Shown here: one piece after another, positions 54,280-63,421 of the stretch
Layout: each line of letters begins with the position of its first letter
Numbering within the stretch: position 1 is the stretch's first letter
Origin: Fen-1254 sp963769605
GTDB taxonomy: Bacteria; Bacteroidota; Ignavibacteria; UBA10030
Length of the DNA: 64,000 bases
Assembly (NCBI GenBank): GCA_963769605.1
Contig: CAVYML010000003.1
Span: 496,001-560,000 of the forward strand
Reading direction: 5' to 3'
The notes under the pieces: generated by a model
The model's input: only the letters and a program-made list of their open reading frames with translations
The model's database searches: none
What the model was told of the DNA's origin: nothing
Made by a program: the position numbers and the translations under genes

Positions 54280-57200
54280 ATGAAAAACCCTGGAAAGAAG
54301 AACTCCTGGACTGGTTACACTCTCCTTCTGATATTTATCCTCCTGTCGGTATGCATACTCATCGGCGGCTATATCGGTTACGTAAACTATAGGCAAAACT
54401 ATCGTACTGCGGTTGAAAAACAACTTTCGGCCGTGGCAGAATTGAAAGTTGATCAGCTTGAAGATTGGCGGAACGAACGCTGGGGCGATGGGCTGTTCTT
54501 TTACAGGAATGACGAGTTTTCCGCTCTTGTAAAAAGGTTCATAGGGAACCGGAACGATCGGGGCGCAAAGACGGGAATTTTGACATGGGTAGGACAAGTA
54601 CAAAGCGCTAATAGATACGATCTCATGATGCTGCTGGATGCACAATTAAATACGATATTAGTATTTCCGGAGAAGAAGGAACGAGTTCGATTAGTAATCG
54701 ATCAAAAAAACATTGAAATACTTCTGTCGGGAAATATGGCTTTTCAGGATTTTTATCGAAATGATAAAGATCATCGCATTTATTTGAAAGTCCTTATCCC
54801 GATTATCGATTCTCACTCTTCAAATCGATTGGCTGCCGTTCTTGCACTCCGGATTAGTCCGGAGGATAACATTTTTCCTATCATCAAAAAATGGCCCACC
54901 CCAAGCCGAACGTCTGAAACTTTAATTATCCGCAGGGAAGGAAACGAAGCGCTGTTTCTTAATGATCTTAAATTTCATAGCGATGCGGCATTGAATTTAC
55001 GGATTCCGTTGGTAAATAAAGATGTTCCCGCAGTGAAGGCAGCGTTAGGCCAGACGGGAATTGTCGAAGGTTTAGACTATCGCGGAATTCCGGTCATTGC
55101 CGATGTGCGCGCTGTTCGGAATTCCCCCTGGTTCATTATCGCCAAAATGGATATGGAGGAAATGAACGCACCTCTCAGAGAAAGATTATGGATGATGGTC
55201 ATTCTTATTGGCGCTTTACTTGGTAGTGTAGGCGCCTGTGTGGGTTTGGTTTGGCGCCGGCAGATCGGTCGTTTTCATCGGGAACAGTATAAAGCGGCGG
55301 AGACGCTGCGTAATTCAGAGGAACGATATCGCCGGCTCTTTGAAGCGGCGAGAGATGGCATTCTGATACTCGATGCTGAAACAGGAATGATCACAGATGT
55401 GAATCCGTTTTTGATCGAGATGCTGGGTTATTCGCATGAAGTTTTTTTAGGAAAAAAGATTTGGGAGTTGGGATTATTCAAAGATATTATAGCTAATCGG
55501 GAAAAATTTTTAGAATTACAGTTGAAGGAGTATATCTATTATGAATCTCTGCCGTTAGAAACCATCAATGGCCAAACGATCAATGTGGAGTTTGTTAGCT
55601 TCGTTTATCGTGTAAATCAATGCAAAGTCATCCAATGCAATATTAGAGACATCACCGAACGCAAACGGGTGGAGGAAGCGGTACTGGCAAGCGAAGCACG
55701 CTATCGGTCTTATATTGAGGCGACAGGTCAAATTGGATGGGTTACTAATGCTAACGGAGAAGTTGAAGAGGATGTGCCGTCCTTGAGGAAATTTAGCGGT
55801 CAGACCTATGAAGAGGCCAAAGGTTCAGGATGGGCTAAAGCCATTCATCCTGATGACCTTGAGCGAACCTTGCAGGTATGGAATAATGCTGTTGCCACAA
55901 AAAGCTTCTATGAGATCGAATACCGCATGCGCAGACATGATGGAGTTTATCCATATCTGCTGACACGTGGTTTCCCTATATTTCGAGAAGACGGAAGCAT
56001 CCGGGAATGGGTTGGCACCTGTATCGACATAACCGAGCGCAAACGGGCAGCACAGGAACTGCAGGAGCGCGATGCCAGATACAAAACGCTTGTTGAGAAC
56101 ATCCCGCAGAAGATTCTCATGAAGGACCGGAATTACATGTGGGTCTCGATCAACGAGAACCTCGCCCGTGACTTCGGTCGCCGGCCCGAGGAAGTGGTGG
56201 GCAAGATGGATGTCGACCTGTTTACGCCGGAACTTGCCGCCAAGTACCATTCCGACGATGTCAGGATCATGGAGAGCGGGAAGACCGAAGAGTTAGAAGA
56301 AAAGTATATGGTAGCCGGGAAAGAAACCTGGGTCAACACTATCAAGACGCCAGTCCGGGACAAAAACGGCGATATAGCAGGCCTGCTCGGAATCTTCTGG
56401 GATATAACCGAACGCAAGCGGGCAGAGGAAGAGATTAAACGTTTAAACGATGGACTTGAAGAGAGTGTAAAACAACGTACTATTCAATTACATGATGCAC
56501 TGGAACTAAATCGAAAAATTATTAATACATCTTCCCTGGGTATTTTTGCTTGTAGAGAAGATGGGCCCTGTATCATAGCAAACCCGGCTGTCGCGAGAAT
56601 ATCGGGTGCGTCAGTTGATCAAATGTTGAAAATCAATTTTCGTGAACTCGATTCGTGGAAAAAGAATGGCTTGTTCTCTAAAGTCGAAATTGCATTGCAG
56701 ACCCAGGAGGAACAAATGGAGGAAATCCATTTGACTACGGCATTCAATAGAGATGCCTGGATTAACTATTACATTACAACGTTCAGAAGTGAGGGCAAAT
56801 TACATTTCCTAATGACTGTTGAGAACATTACTAAACGCAAACTTGCCGAACAAGAGCGGGAGGTGCTCGTGCAGCAAATACAGCAACGGTCGTCACTTTT
56901 GGAAGCGGCGAATAAGGAATTAGAGGCCTTCAGTTACTCAGTGTCGCACGATCTGCGTGCACCATTGCGTCATGTCAACGGATTCGTGGAACTGTTGGGC
57001 AAACAATTTCAAGCCGAAATGTCCGAAAAAGGACGGCATTATCTGGATACGATTACAGATTCCGTACACCAGATGGGTGTGCTGATTGATGATCTGTTGA
57101 ATTTTTCCAGAAGCGGGCGCGTGGATATGCGTGAATCAACTTTTGAAATGAATCAGATAGTTAAGGAAGTGTCGGAACAAATACGCCAGGATAATTCTCA

Positions 57201-57618
57201 GCGCGTTATCGAATGGTCCATAGCTCAGTTGCCATCTGTCCATTGCGACAACGCAATGCTGCATCTTGTCTGGGAAAATCTTCTGAGTAATGCTGTTAAG
57301 TTCACATGTAAAAGAAAAAAAGCCAGCATCGAGATTGGAGTTCATGAAGAGGACAAGGAGTTTGTATTTTTTGTGCGCGACAATGGGGTTGGGTTTGACA
57401 TGCGGTACGCTCAGAAACTTTTCGGCGTCTTTCAACGGCTCCACTCCGCGTCCGAATTTGAAGGAACCGGCGTAGGACTGGCAAATGTTCGGCGCATCAT
57501 TATGCGTCATGGCGGACGCACATGGGCAGAAGCCGAACTGGAAGATGTGCCTGCCGGCAAGGCAGGAGGAGCAACATTCTATTTCACATTACCCAGACAT
57601 AATAAGGAGAAACCATGA
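54280..57618 (+). CDS. Membrane sensor histidine kinase with extracytoplasmic domain and four PAS domains
   Basis: A 1112-residue kinase. Span 1 (about 12-33), an extracytoplasmic sensor region of about 270 residues, and span 2 (about 304-326) are followed by PAS domains (about 345-460, 465-590, 595-710), a coiled stretch (about 712-735), a fourth PAS (about 738-850), HisKA with His890 (SVSHDLRAPLRHV) and HATPase (about 985-1105, NLLSNAVKFT and GTGVGLANV). It ends without a receiver; the single-domain response regulator overlapping its stop is its probable partner. Near the C-terminus (about 1087-1097) a short EDVPAGKAGG insert is coded by a palindrome. Start ATG has GAAGGGA upstream. Confidence 0.9.
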   Translation: MKNPGKKNSWTGYTLLLIFILLSVCILIGGYIGYVNYRQNYRTAVEKQLSAVAELKVDQLEDWRNERWGDGLFFYRNDEFSALVKRFIGNRNDRGAKTGILTWVGQVQSANRYDLMMLLDAQLNTILVFPEKKERVRLVIDQKNIEILLSGNMAFQDFYRNDKDHRIYLKVLIPIIDSHSSNRLAAVLALRISPEDNIFPIIKKWPTPSRTSETLIIRREGNEALFLNDLKFHSDAALNLRIPLVNKDVPAVKAALGQTGIVEGLDYRGIPVIADVRAVRNSPWFIIAKMDMEEMNAPLRERLWMMVILIGALLGSVGACVGLVWRRQIGRFHREQYKAAETLRNSEERYRRLFEAARDGILILDAETGMITDVNPFLIEMLGYSHEVFLGKKIWELGLFKDIIANREKFLELQLKEYIYYESLPLETINGQTINVEFVSFVYRVNQCKVIQCNIRDITERKRVEEAVLASEARYRSYIEATGQIGWVTNANGEVEEDVPSLRKFSGQTYEEAKGSGWAKAIHPDDLERTLQVWNNAVATKSFYEIEYRMRRHDGVYPYLLTRGFPIFREDGSIREWVGTCIDITERKRAAQELQERDARYKTLVENIPQKILMKDRNYMWVSINENLARDFGRRPEEVVGKMDVDLFTPELAAKYHSDDVRIMESGKTEELEEKYMVAGKETWVNTIKTPVRDKNGDIAGLLGIFWDITERKRAEEEIKRLNDGLEESVKQRTIQLHDALELNRKIINTSSLGIFACREDGPCIIANPAVARISGASVDQMLKINFRELDSWKKNGLFSKVEIALQTQEEQMEEIHLTTAFNRDAWINYYITTFRSEGKLHFLMTVENITKRKLAEQEREVLVQQIQQRSSLLEAANKELEAFSYSVSHDLRAPLRHVNGFVELLGKQFQAEMSEKGRHYLDTITDSVHQMGVLIDDLLNFSRSGRVDMRESTFEMNQIVKEVSEQIRQDNSQRVIEWSIAQLPSVHCDNAMLHLVWENLLSNAVKFTCKRKKASIEIGVHEEDKEFVFFVRDNGVGFDMRYAQKLFGVFQRLHSASEFEGTGVGLANVRRIIMRHGGRTWAEAELEDVPAGKAGGATFYFTLPRHNKEKP
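57550..57566. repeat. Palindrome inside a coding region
   Basis: CCTGCC (57550-57555) and GGCAGG (57561-57566) around GGCAA. It codes for the PAGKAG part of an insert near the end of the membrane kinase and resembles the inverted repeat at 45167. Confidence 0.55.
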
Positions 57619-58079
57619 GAGATTTAAGAACAATTCTGTTGGCGGAGGACAATCCGAAGGATATCGAATTGACTCTTGAAGCTTTATATGAACATAACCT
57701 TGCAAATCAGGTTATTGTAGTGAAGGACGGCGTGGAAGCATTAGAATTTCTCCGTTGCGAAGGAAATTACAAGATGCGTCGAAAGGGAATGCCGGTCGTG
57801 CTCCTGCTGGATCTCAAAATGCCCCGCATGGATGGCCTGGAAACATTGCAAGCCATTCGAAGCGATGCCGCGCTGAAAATGCTCCCTATCGTTATGCTTA
57901 CATCTTCTCGCGAGGAACAGGATCTGATAAAAAGTTACGAATTTGGAGTTAATGCCTATGTTGTCAAGCCTGTTGATTTCAAAGAATTTGTAAATGCGGT
58001 AAAGCAAGTCGGTATCTTTTGGGCGATGATTAATGAAATACCACCTATAGGGGGCTCTTCCAATGGAGAAAAAAGCTGA
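57615..58079 (+). CDS. Rcp1-like single-domain response regulator
   Basis: A 154-residue stand-alone receiver. It has the acidic pair ED (11-12), the phosphoacceptor in VLLLDLKMPRMDG, the MLTSS switch region and VVKPVDF. The long loop after beta-3 (EGNYKMRRKGMP) is typical of regulators that serve phytochrome-like kinases (Rcp1 group). Its ATG overlaps the stop of the membrane kinase by four bases, and its own end overlaps the start of the next giant kinase by 17 bases. All three are thus translationally coupled, and the phosphate route kinase to regulator to next protein is plausible (inference). Confidence 0.92.
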   Translation: MRDLRTILLAEDNPKDIELTLEALYEHNLANQVIVVKDGVEALEFLRCEGNYKMRRKGMPVVLLLDLKMPRMDGLETLQAIRSDAALKMLPIVMLTSSREEQDLIKSYEFGVNAYVVKPVDFKEFVNAVKQVGIFWAMINEIPPIGGSSNGEKS

Positions 58080-61000
58080 TAGAAACGACAAATTAAAAGT
58101 ACTCTGTCTTGAGGATTCGCCGCAAGACGTTGAACTCATGCGAGAGTTGTTGACCGAAGCGGGATTTGAACTGGACATGGACTGTACTATGGTGGAAGAG
58201 GAATTTGTCTCGTTTCTTCGCCGCAGTATCTACGATATCATTCTTGCGGATTTTAAATTGCCCGGCTTTGATGCCTTCGGTGCGCTGCGGCATGCTGCGG
58301 AAATTTGCCCCGAAGTTCCGTTCATCTGTGTCTCCGGAACGATTGGAGAGGAATCGGCTGTAAAGCTTTTAAGACAGGGAGCGGTTGATTATGTATTAAA
58401 AGACAGAATGACAAGACTTCCTGCTGCCATCAAGCGCGCGCTTATTGAAGCAAAAGAAAAATTACTGCACAAACAGGCGGAGGAAGCGCTCAATTTAGAA
58501 TATTCCCGCCACAAGCGATTCGTTGATTCAAATATCGTCGGTGTTGTTATCGCTGCTGCAAATGGAAAGATTCTGGAGGCCAACGATTACTATTTGAACA
58601 TGCTTGGATTTACACGCAGGGAATTTGAGTCCGGAAAAATCGATTGGCGGGCGATTACGCCGACTGAATCGCTGCCGGCAGACGAAAAGGCAATCAGGGA
58701 ACTGCACGAACGGGGAACTTGTACACCCTATGAAAAGGAATATAGAAGGAAAGATGGAACAATCGTTCCGGTTTTTCTTGCGGACACTTTACTGCCTGGG
58801 CCGGAGGAGCAGATTGGCGCATTTGTACTGGATATTACCGAGCGTAAACGGGCGGAGGAATCCATACGGAAGAGCGAGTCACAGTTGCGCGCCGTTCTCG
58901 ATGCAACACGTTTCCCTGTTGCTTTAGTCGATGTTTCGGATAAAAATATTGAATACTGGAGCCGCAGCGCTCTTACTCTTTTCGGGCATACTGCGCCCAC
59001 CACCAAAGAATGGTATAAAATGGCCTACCCGGATCCCGATTACAGGCGCGAAGTAATCGATCGGTGGAAACAATCTCTAGAAAAGGCGAAACTCTCCGCC
59101 CAGGCGGTCAACACCGGTGAATTCCGGGTTACATGCCGCGATGGTTCGGTACGTATATGCGAACTGTATGCCGCTTTTCTGGCTGACAGACTAATCGTTA
59201 CTTTTAATGACATCACCGAACGCATAGTAGCAATAAAAAATTTGCGCGAAAGTGAGGCGAAATATCGAACTCTGGTAACGCAAAGTCCGGATGGAATTTT
59301 CGTTGTGGATTTGTCCAGTCATTTTTTATCAGTAAATAATGCAATGTGTGATAACCTTAAATATTCAGAGGAAGAATTTCTTTCTATGAATATATGGGAT
59401 ATCGTGCCGCGTCAGTACTTATCGCTTCATAAGAATAGATTAGAAGCTGTATTAAAAGGAGAAAGTGAAAAAGGTACTGCAGAATATGAAGCAAAAGGGA
59501 AAGACGGAGTTGTCCATATCATTGAAGTCCTATCAGCGCCATATTATAGGGACAAAGAAAAAATCGGATTTCAAGGTATTGCCCGCGATATCACTGAACG
59601 AAAACGGATGGAAAATGCAACTCGGGAGTCCGAAGAAAGATTTCAGTTGGTCTTTGAGAATGTTTTTGACGGCATTAGCATCTATAGTGAAGATCCTGAC
59701 CCTTCAAAGAGAAGACTCATAGAGTGTAATGCCCAATACGCTGCTATGGCAGGTCGTAGTCGTGAGGAACTGCTCCAAATTGGATTTACGCTGGGATTTC
59801 AAAAAATGCTTGATGACGAAGCAAATAGTCATCGCTTACAATCGCTTGCAAAGATCAGCGCATTTCAGGGCTTCTACTCGTGGATTCGACCGGATGGAAA
59901 GGATAATATTGTTGAATATGTGGGTGTGCCCATCATGTGGCGCGGTAAATCGTATACGATTGGAATTGATCGCGACATTAGCGAGCGTAAATTGATGGAG
60001 GAGGAACTGCGTAAAAGCGAGGAACGCTTCCGTTCACTTTATGAAAATTCTACGATCGGTATTTACAGGACTACTCCTGAGGGTAAAATTATTTTAGCAA
60101 ATCCAACTTTGGTGAAAATGCTCGGCTATTCATCCTTTGAAGAACTTGCCGCAAGGAATCTTGAACAGGAAGGCTTCGAACCTGCGCATGAGCGAAAGCA
60201 ATTTATTGAACAGATTGAAACCAACGGTGAAGTGCATGGATTGGAGTCGGCCTGGACTTGCAATGACGGATCGACTGTCTATATCAGAGAGAGCGCTCGA
60301 GCGATCCGCGATCCGAACGGAAAGACTCTCTATTACGACGGAAGTGTTGAAGATATATCCGAACGCAAGCTCGCAGAGGATGCATTCAATCGTGAACGGA
60401 ATCTGCTCAATGCGCTCATGGATACTATCCCTGATCATATCTACTTCAAAGATCTCAATAGCCGCTTCCTGCGGGTGAATAAATCTCACGGTGAGATATT
60501 TGGCCTTAATGACCCCAAACAAGCTCAGGGTAAAACAGACTTCGACTTTTTTACGGAAGAACATGCCCGCCCGGCATTCGAGACCGAACAAGAAATTATA
60601 AAGACCGGGCGACCCGTAGTGGGTTTAGAGGAAAAAGAAACGTGGCTCGACGGCCGGGAAACCTGGGTTTCAACAACCAAAGTTCCACTTTATGATAAAG
60701 ACGGGAAAATCACAGGTACTTTTGGCATCTCCAGAGATATTACTGATCATAAACTGATGCAGGAGGAGCTGCGAAAAAATGAGGAACGCTTCCGAAAAAT
60801 CTTTGAAGAGAGCCAAATCGGCGTCATGCTGTCGGATCCGGATTTCAGGTATATAAAGGTCAATCCTGCATTTTGCAATATGTTGGGCTACACGGCGAGT
60901 GAGCTTGCCTCTATGAGTTTCATCGATATCACTCATCCGGATGATATTGGCAAAGATATTGAGAATATGAGCAAATTGAAAATCGGGGAAATTCCATTCT

Positions 61001-63225
61001 ATAGAACAGAAAAAAGATACCTCCGTAAAACTGGCGAGATTGTCTGGGTAAACATCGTTATCTCCGGAATCCGTAATAATGACGGAACGCTTTTGTATCA
61101 TTTGGGTATGATTGAGAACAATACACAACGTAAGCAGGAAGAGCAGGAAATCAACAGACTCAACCGTATCTATGCCGTTCTAAGCAATATCAATCAATTG
61201 ATTGTGCGTGAAGGAGATAGACAGACATTGCTGAATGAAGCGTGCGAGATTGCCGTTCAAGACGGCGAATTCCAGATGTCGTGGGTTGGGATCTTTGACG
61301 CTGAAACAGATTCGTTCCAGCCTGTCGCCAGCGCAGCTAAAGAAAGCGGATACCGGGAACAACTTCACACATCCATAGCTCAAATCATGGCTGGAAGAGA
61401 ACCATTATGGAGGACTCTCATTGACGGTCAAATTATAATCTGCAACGATATTGAACATGACGATCGGCTGATATCTCAGCGGGAAAAAACACTTGCCCTG
61501 GGCTGCCGATCTCTGGCTGCATTTCCGCTTCAGATCGACGACGAAATCATAGGGGTCGTAAATTTCTATTCAAGCGAGAAAGACTTTTTTAATGAGGAGG
61601 AATTGAAACTTCTTGAAGAACTCGCGTCGGATGTTTCTTATGCGCTTCATTCCTTAGAATTAGAAAATAAACGGACTCAAGCCGAGAAAGAAACACAGGA
61701 GAGTGAAAATAAATACCGCCGCATCTTTGAGAATGTGCAGGATGTGTACTATGAGGCATTGATCGACGGTACAATACTTGAAATCAGCCCTTCCATTGAG
61801 ATGATATCGAAGAAGCAATATAATAGGGACGAACTCATAGGGAAGTCGATGAACGAGTTTTATCCCAATAAAGGAGAACGGCAGGCTTTCCTGTCGGCAT
61901 TACAGGAGCGAGGGAGTGTTGTAGATTACGAAGTAACGCTGAAAAACCGGGACGGTTCAATCATTCCCTGTTCTATTTCAGCAAAATTACAATTTGATGC
62001 TCAAGGCAATCCGGAAAAAATCATAGGCAGTATCATTGATATCACCGAGCGCAAACTGTATCAGAGTCAACTGATGCAGAGCCAAAAAGTACAAAGCATT
62101 GGCACATTAGCGGGAGGAATTGCACATGACTTTAACAATATACTCGGCATCATTCTTGTGTTTACTTCTATTTTGGAACAGTCGAAAGGAGACGAAGAAA
62201 AAATTTCAAAGAGTACAGCAACGATCATTCAAGCAGTTAATCGCGGTGCGGCGCTTGTCCGTCAGATTCTCACTTTTGCACGGCAGACGGGTGTATCGAT
62301 GAAGCCTCTGAGGATTCCTGATTTGATCCGCGAGCTTGTTGTTATGTTAAAAGAGACATTTCCCGCAGTAATTGAATTTCAGACGAATGTAGAAATGGAT
62401 ATTCCTATTATCAATGCCGATCAATCACAGATGCATCAAGTTCTGCTGAACCTTTGTATAAATGCGAGGGATGCAATGCCTAAAGGCGGGATCATCGGCA
62501 TTGAAGTAAAAACAGTCGCGTCCGAAAGACTCGTTCCACAATTTTCAAATGCCGAGAATTGCCGATATATCTCAATCAGTGTTTCTGATACTGGTACCGG
62601 GATGGACGAGGAAACAAAAAATCGTATTTTCGATCCGTTCTTTACTACAAAAGAACAGGGGAAGGGAACCGGTCTGGGATTATCCGTTGTCTATGGCGTT
62701 ATTCAAGAACATCATGGGTTTATTTCAGTCGAAAGTACAGTCGGACAAGGAACGACATTCCATATATATCTCCCGATGCAGCAGGAGGAGAAAAAGATGC
62801 AGGAAGCCGAAAAAGTCAAAACAGAAATGGCGCAGGGCGGATCTGAAACCATTCTTTTCGTAGAAGACGAACTGCTTTTACGGGAAGTCGTACAATCGAC
62901 GCTTGAATCTATAGGTTATAAAGTAATCATCGCAGCCAATGGACAAGAAGCCGTCGATATCTACAAAAAACAGTTTAAAAATATTTCACTCGTTCTAAGT
63001 GATTTGGGATTACCCAAGCTGTCGGGAACGGATGAATTTGCCTTGCTTAAGAAGATTAATCCGAATGTCAAGGTCATTTTTGCCAGTGGATATATATCGA
63101 TAGAGACAAAATCCGAACTTCTTAAACAAGGCGCTAAAGGATTCATTTTAAAGCCGTATAATCTTAATGAAGTACTTCAGATGGTAAGAGAAGTGTTGAA
63201 TGAGAATAAGAATTTGAGTAAATAA
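58063..63225 (+). CDS. Giant REC-PAS7-GAF-PAS-HisKA-HATPase-REC sensor kinase (paralogue)
   Basis: A 1720-residue soluble kinase. The N-terminal receiver (about 8-125) has LEDSPQD and ADFKLPG. Seven PAS domains (about 148-265, 270-390, 400-510, 520-645, 655-770, 780-900, 905-1030) precede GAF (about 1045-1205), an eighth PAS (about 1215-1335), HisKA with His1355, HATPase (about 1450-1570) and a C-terminal receiver (about 1590-1715). Most modules have a close match in the kinase at 49041 but in another order. The start ATG lies inside the preceding response regulator gene, with AGGGGG upstream. No receiver residue looks broken except a weak acidic pair in the first. Confidence 0.92.
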   Translation: MEKKADRNDKLKVLCLEDSPQDVELMRELLTEAGFELDMDCTMVEEEFVSFLRRSIYDIILADFKLPGFDAFGALRHAAEICPEVPFICVSGTIGEESAVKLLRQGAVDYVLKDRMTRLPAAIKRALIEAKEKLLHKQAEEALNLEYSRHKRFVDSNIVGVVIAAANGKILEANDYYLNMLGFTRREFESGKIDWRAITPTESLPADEKAIRELHERGTCTPYEKEYRRKDGTIVPVFLADTLLPGPEEQIGAFVLDITERKRAEESIRKSESQLRAVLDATRFPVALVDVSDKNIEYWSRSALTLFGHTAPTTKEWYKMAYPDPDYRREVIDRWKQSLEKAKLSAQAVNTGEFRVTCRDGSVRICELYAAFLADRLIVTFNDITERIVAIKNLRESEAKYRTLVTQSPDGIFVVDLSSHFLSVNNAMCDNLKYSEEEFLSMNIWDIVPRQYLSLHKNRLEAVLKGESEKGTAEYEAKGKDGVVHIIEVLSAPYYRDKEKIGFQGIARDITERKRMENATRESEERFQLVFENVFDGISIYSEDPDPSKRRLIECNAQYAAMAGRSREELLQIGFTLGFQKMLDDEANSHRLQSLAKISAFQGFYSWIRPDGKDNIVEYVGVPIMWRGKSYTIGIDRDISERKLMEEELRKSEERFRSLYENSTIGIYRTTPEGKIILANPTLVKMLGYSSFEELAARNLEQEGFEPAHERKQFIEQIETNGEVHGLESAWTCNDGSTVYIRESARAIRDPNGKTLYYDGSVEDISERKLAEDAFNRERNLLNALMDTIPDHIYFKDLNSRFLRVNKSHGEIFGLNDPKQAQGKTDFDFFTEEHARPAFETEQEIIKTGRPVVGLEEKETWLDGRETWVSTTKVPLYDKDGKITGTFGISRDITDHKLMQEELRKNEERFRKIFEESQIGVMLSDPDFRYIKVNPAFCNMLGYTASELASMSFIDITHPDDIGKDIENMSKLKIGEIPFYRTEKRYLRKTGEIVWVNIVISGIRNNDGTLLYHLGMIENNTQRKQEEQEINRLNRIYAVLSNINQLIVREGDRQTLLNEACEIAVQDGEFQMSWVGIFDAETDSFQPVASAAKESGYREQLHTSIAQIMAGREPLWRTLIDGQIIICNDIEHDDRLISQREKTLALGCRSLAAFPLQIDDEIIGVVNFYSSEKDFFNEEELKLLEELASDVSYALHSLELENKRTQAEKETQESENKYRRIFENVQDVYYEALIDGTILEISPSIEMISKKQYNRDELIGKSMNEFYPNKGERQAFLSALQERGSVVDYEVTLKNRDGSIIPCSISAKLQFDAQGNPEKIIGSIIDITERKLYQSQLMQSQKVQSIGTLAGGIAHDFNNILGIILVFTSILEQSKGDEEKISKSTATIIQAVNRGAALVRQILTFARQTGVSMKPLRIPDLIRELVVMLKETFPAVIEFQTNVEMDIPIINADQSQMHQVLLNLCINARDAMPKGGIIGIEVKTVASERLVPQFSNAENCRYISISVSDTGTGMDEETKNRIFDPFFTTKEQGKGTGLGLSVVYGVIQEHHGFISVESTVGQGTTFHIYLPMQQEEKKMQEAEKVKTEMAQGGSETILFVEDELLLREVVQSTLESIGYKVIIAANGQEAVDIYKKQFKNISLVLSDLGLPKLSGTDEFALLKKINPNVKVIFASGYISIETKSELLKQGAKGFILKPYNLNEVLQMVREVLNENKNLSK
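60652..61043 (+). repeat. 392-bp perfect repeat, copy 2
   Basis: Identical to 51261-51652. It covers the end of the sixth PAS domain and most of the seventh in the second giant kinase. Confidence 0.95.
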
Positions 63226-63284
63226 TCGCTGAGAAAGATTCAATATCAGCCGGGCAGGCCGCTTTCGGCTTCAGATTCTTCACA

Positions 63285-63362
63285 GCAATTGTAGCCGCAA
63301 CGGGTCGTCGCGGATGTTCTCTGAAATCGGAGCACTCCGAGACCAGCGGTCGCGGCTACAGA
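63285..63362. repeat. Dispersed palindromic element
   Basis: TTGTAGCCGC at the left and GCGGCTACAG at the right form an inverted repeat around TCGTCGCGGATGTTCTC. Related GTCGCGGAT/GTCGCGGCTACAG blocks are present near 41015-41093 and 45235-45360, always between genes. Confidence 0.6.
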
Positions 63363-63421
63363 ATGATATTGGACGCTGAGTAAATACAAAAATAAGTACA
63401 TTATATAAAAAAGTGAAGGAC

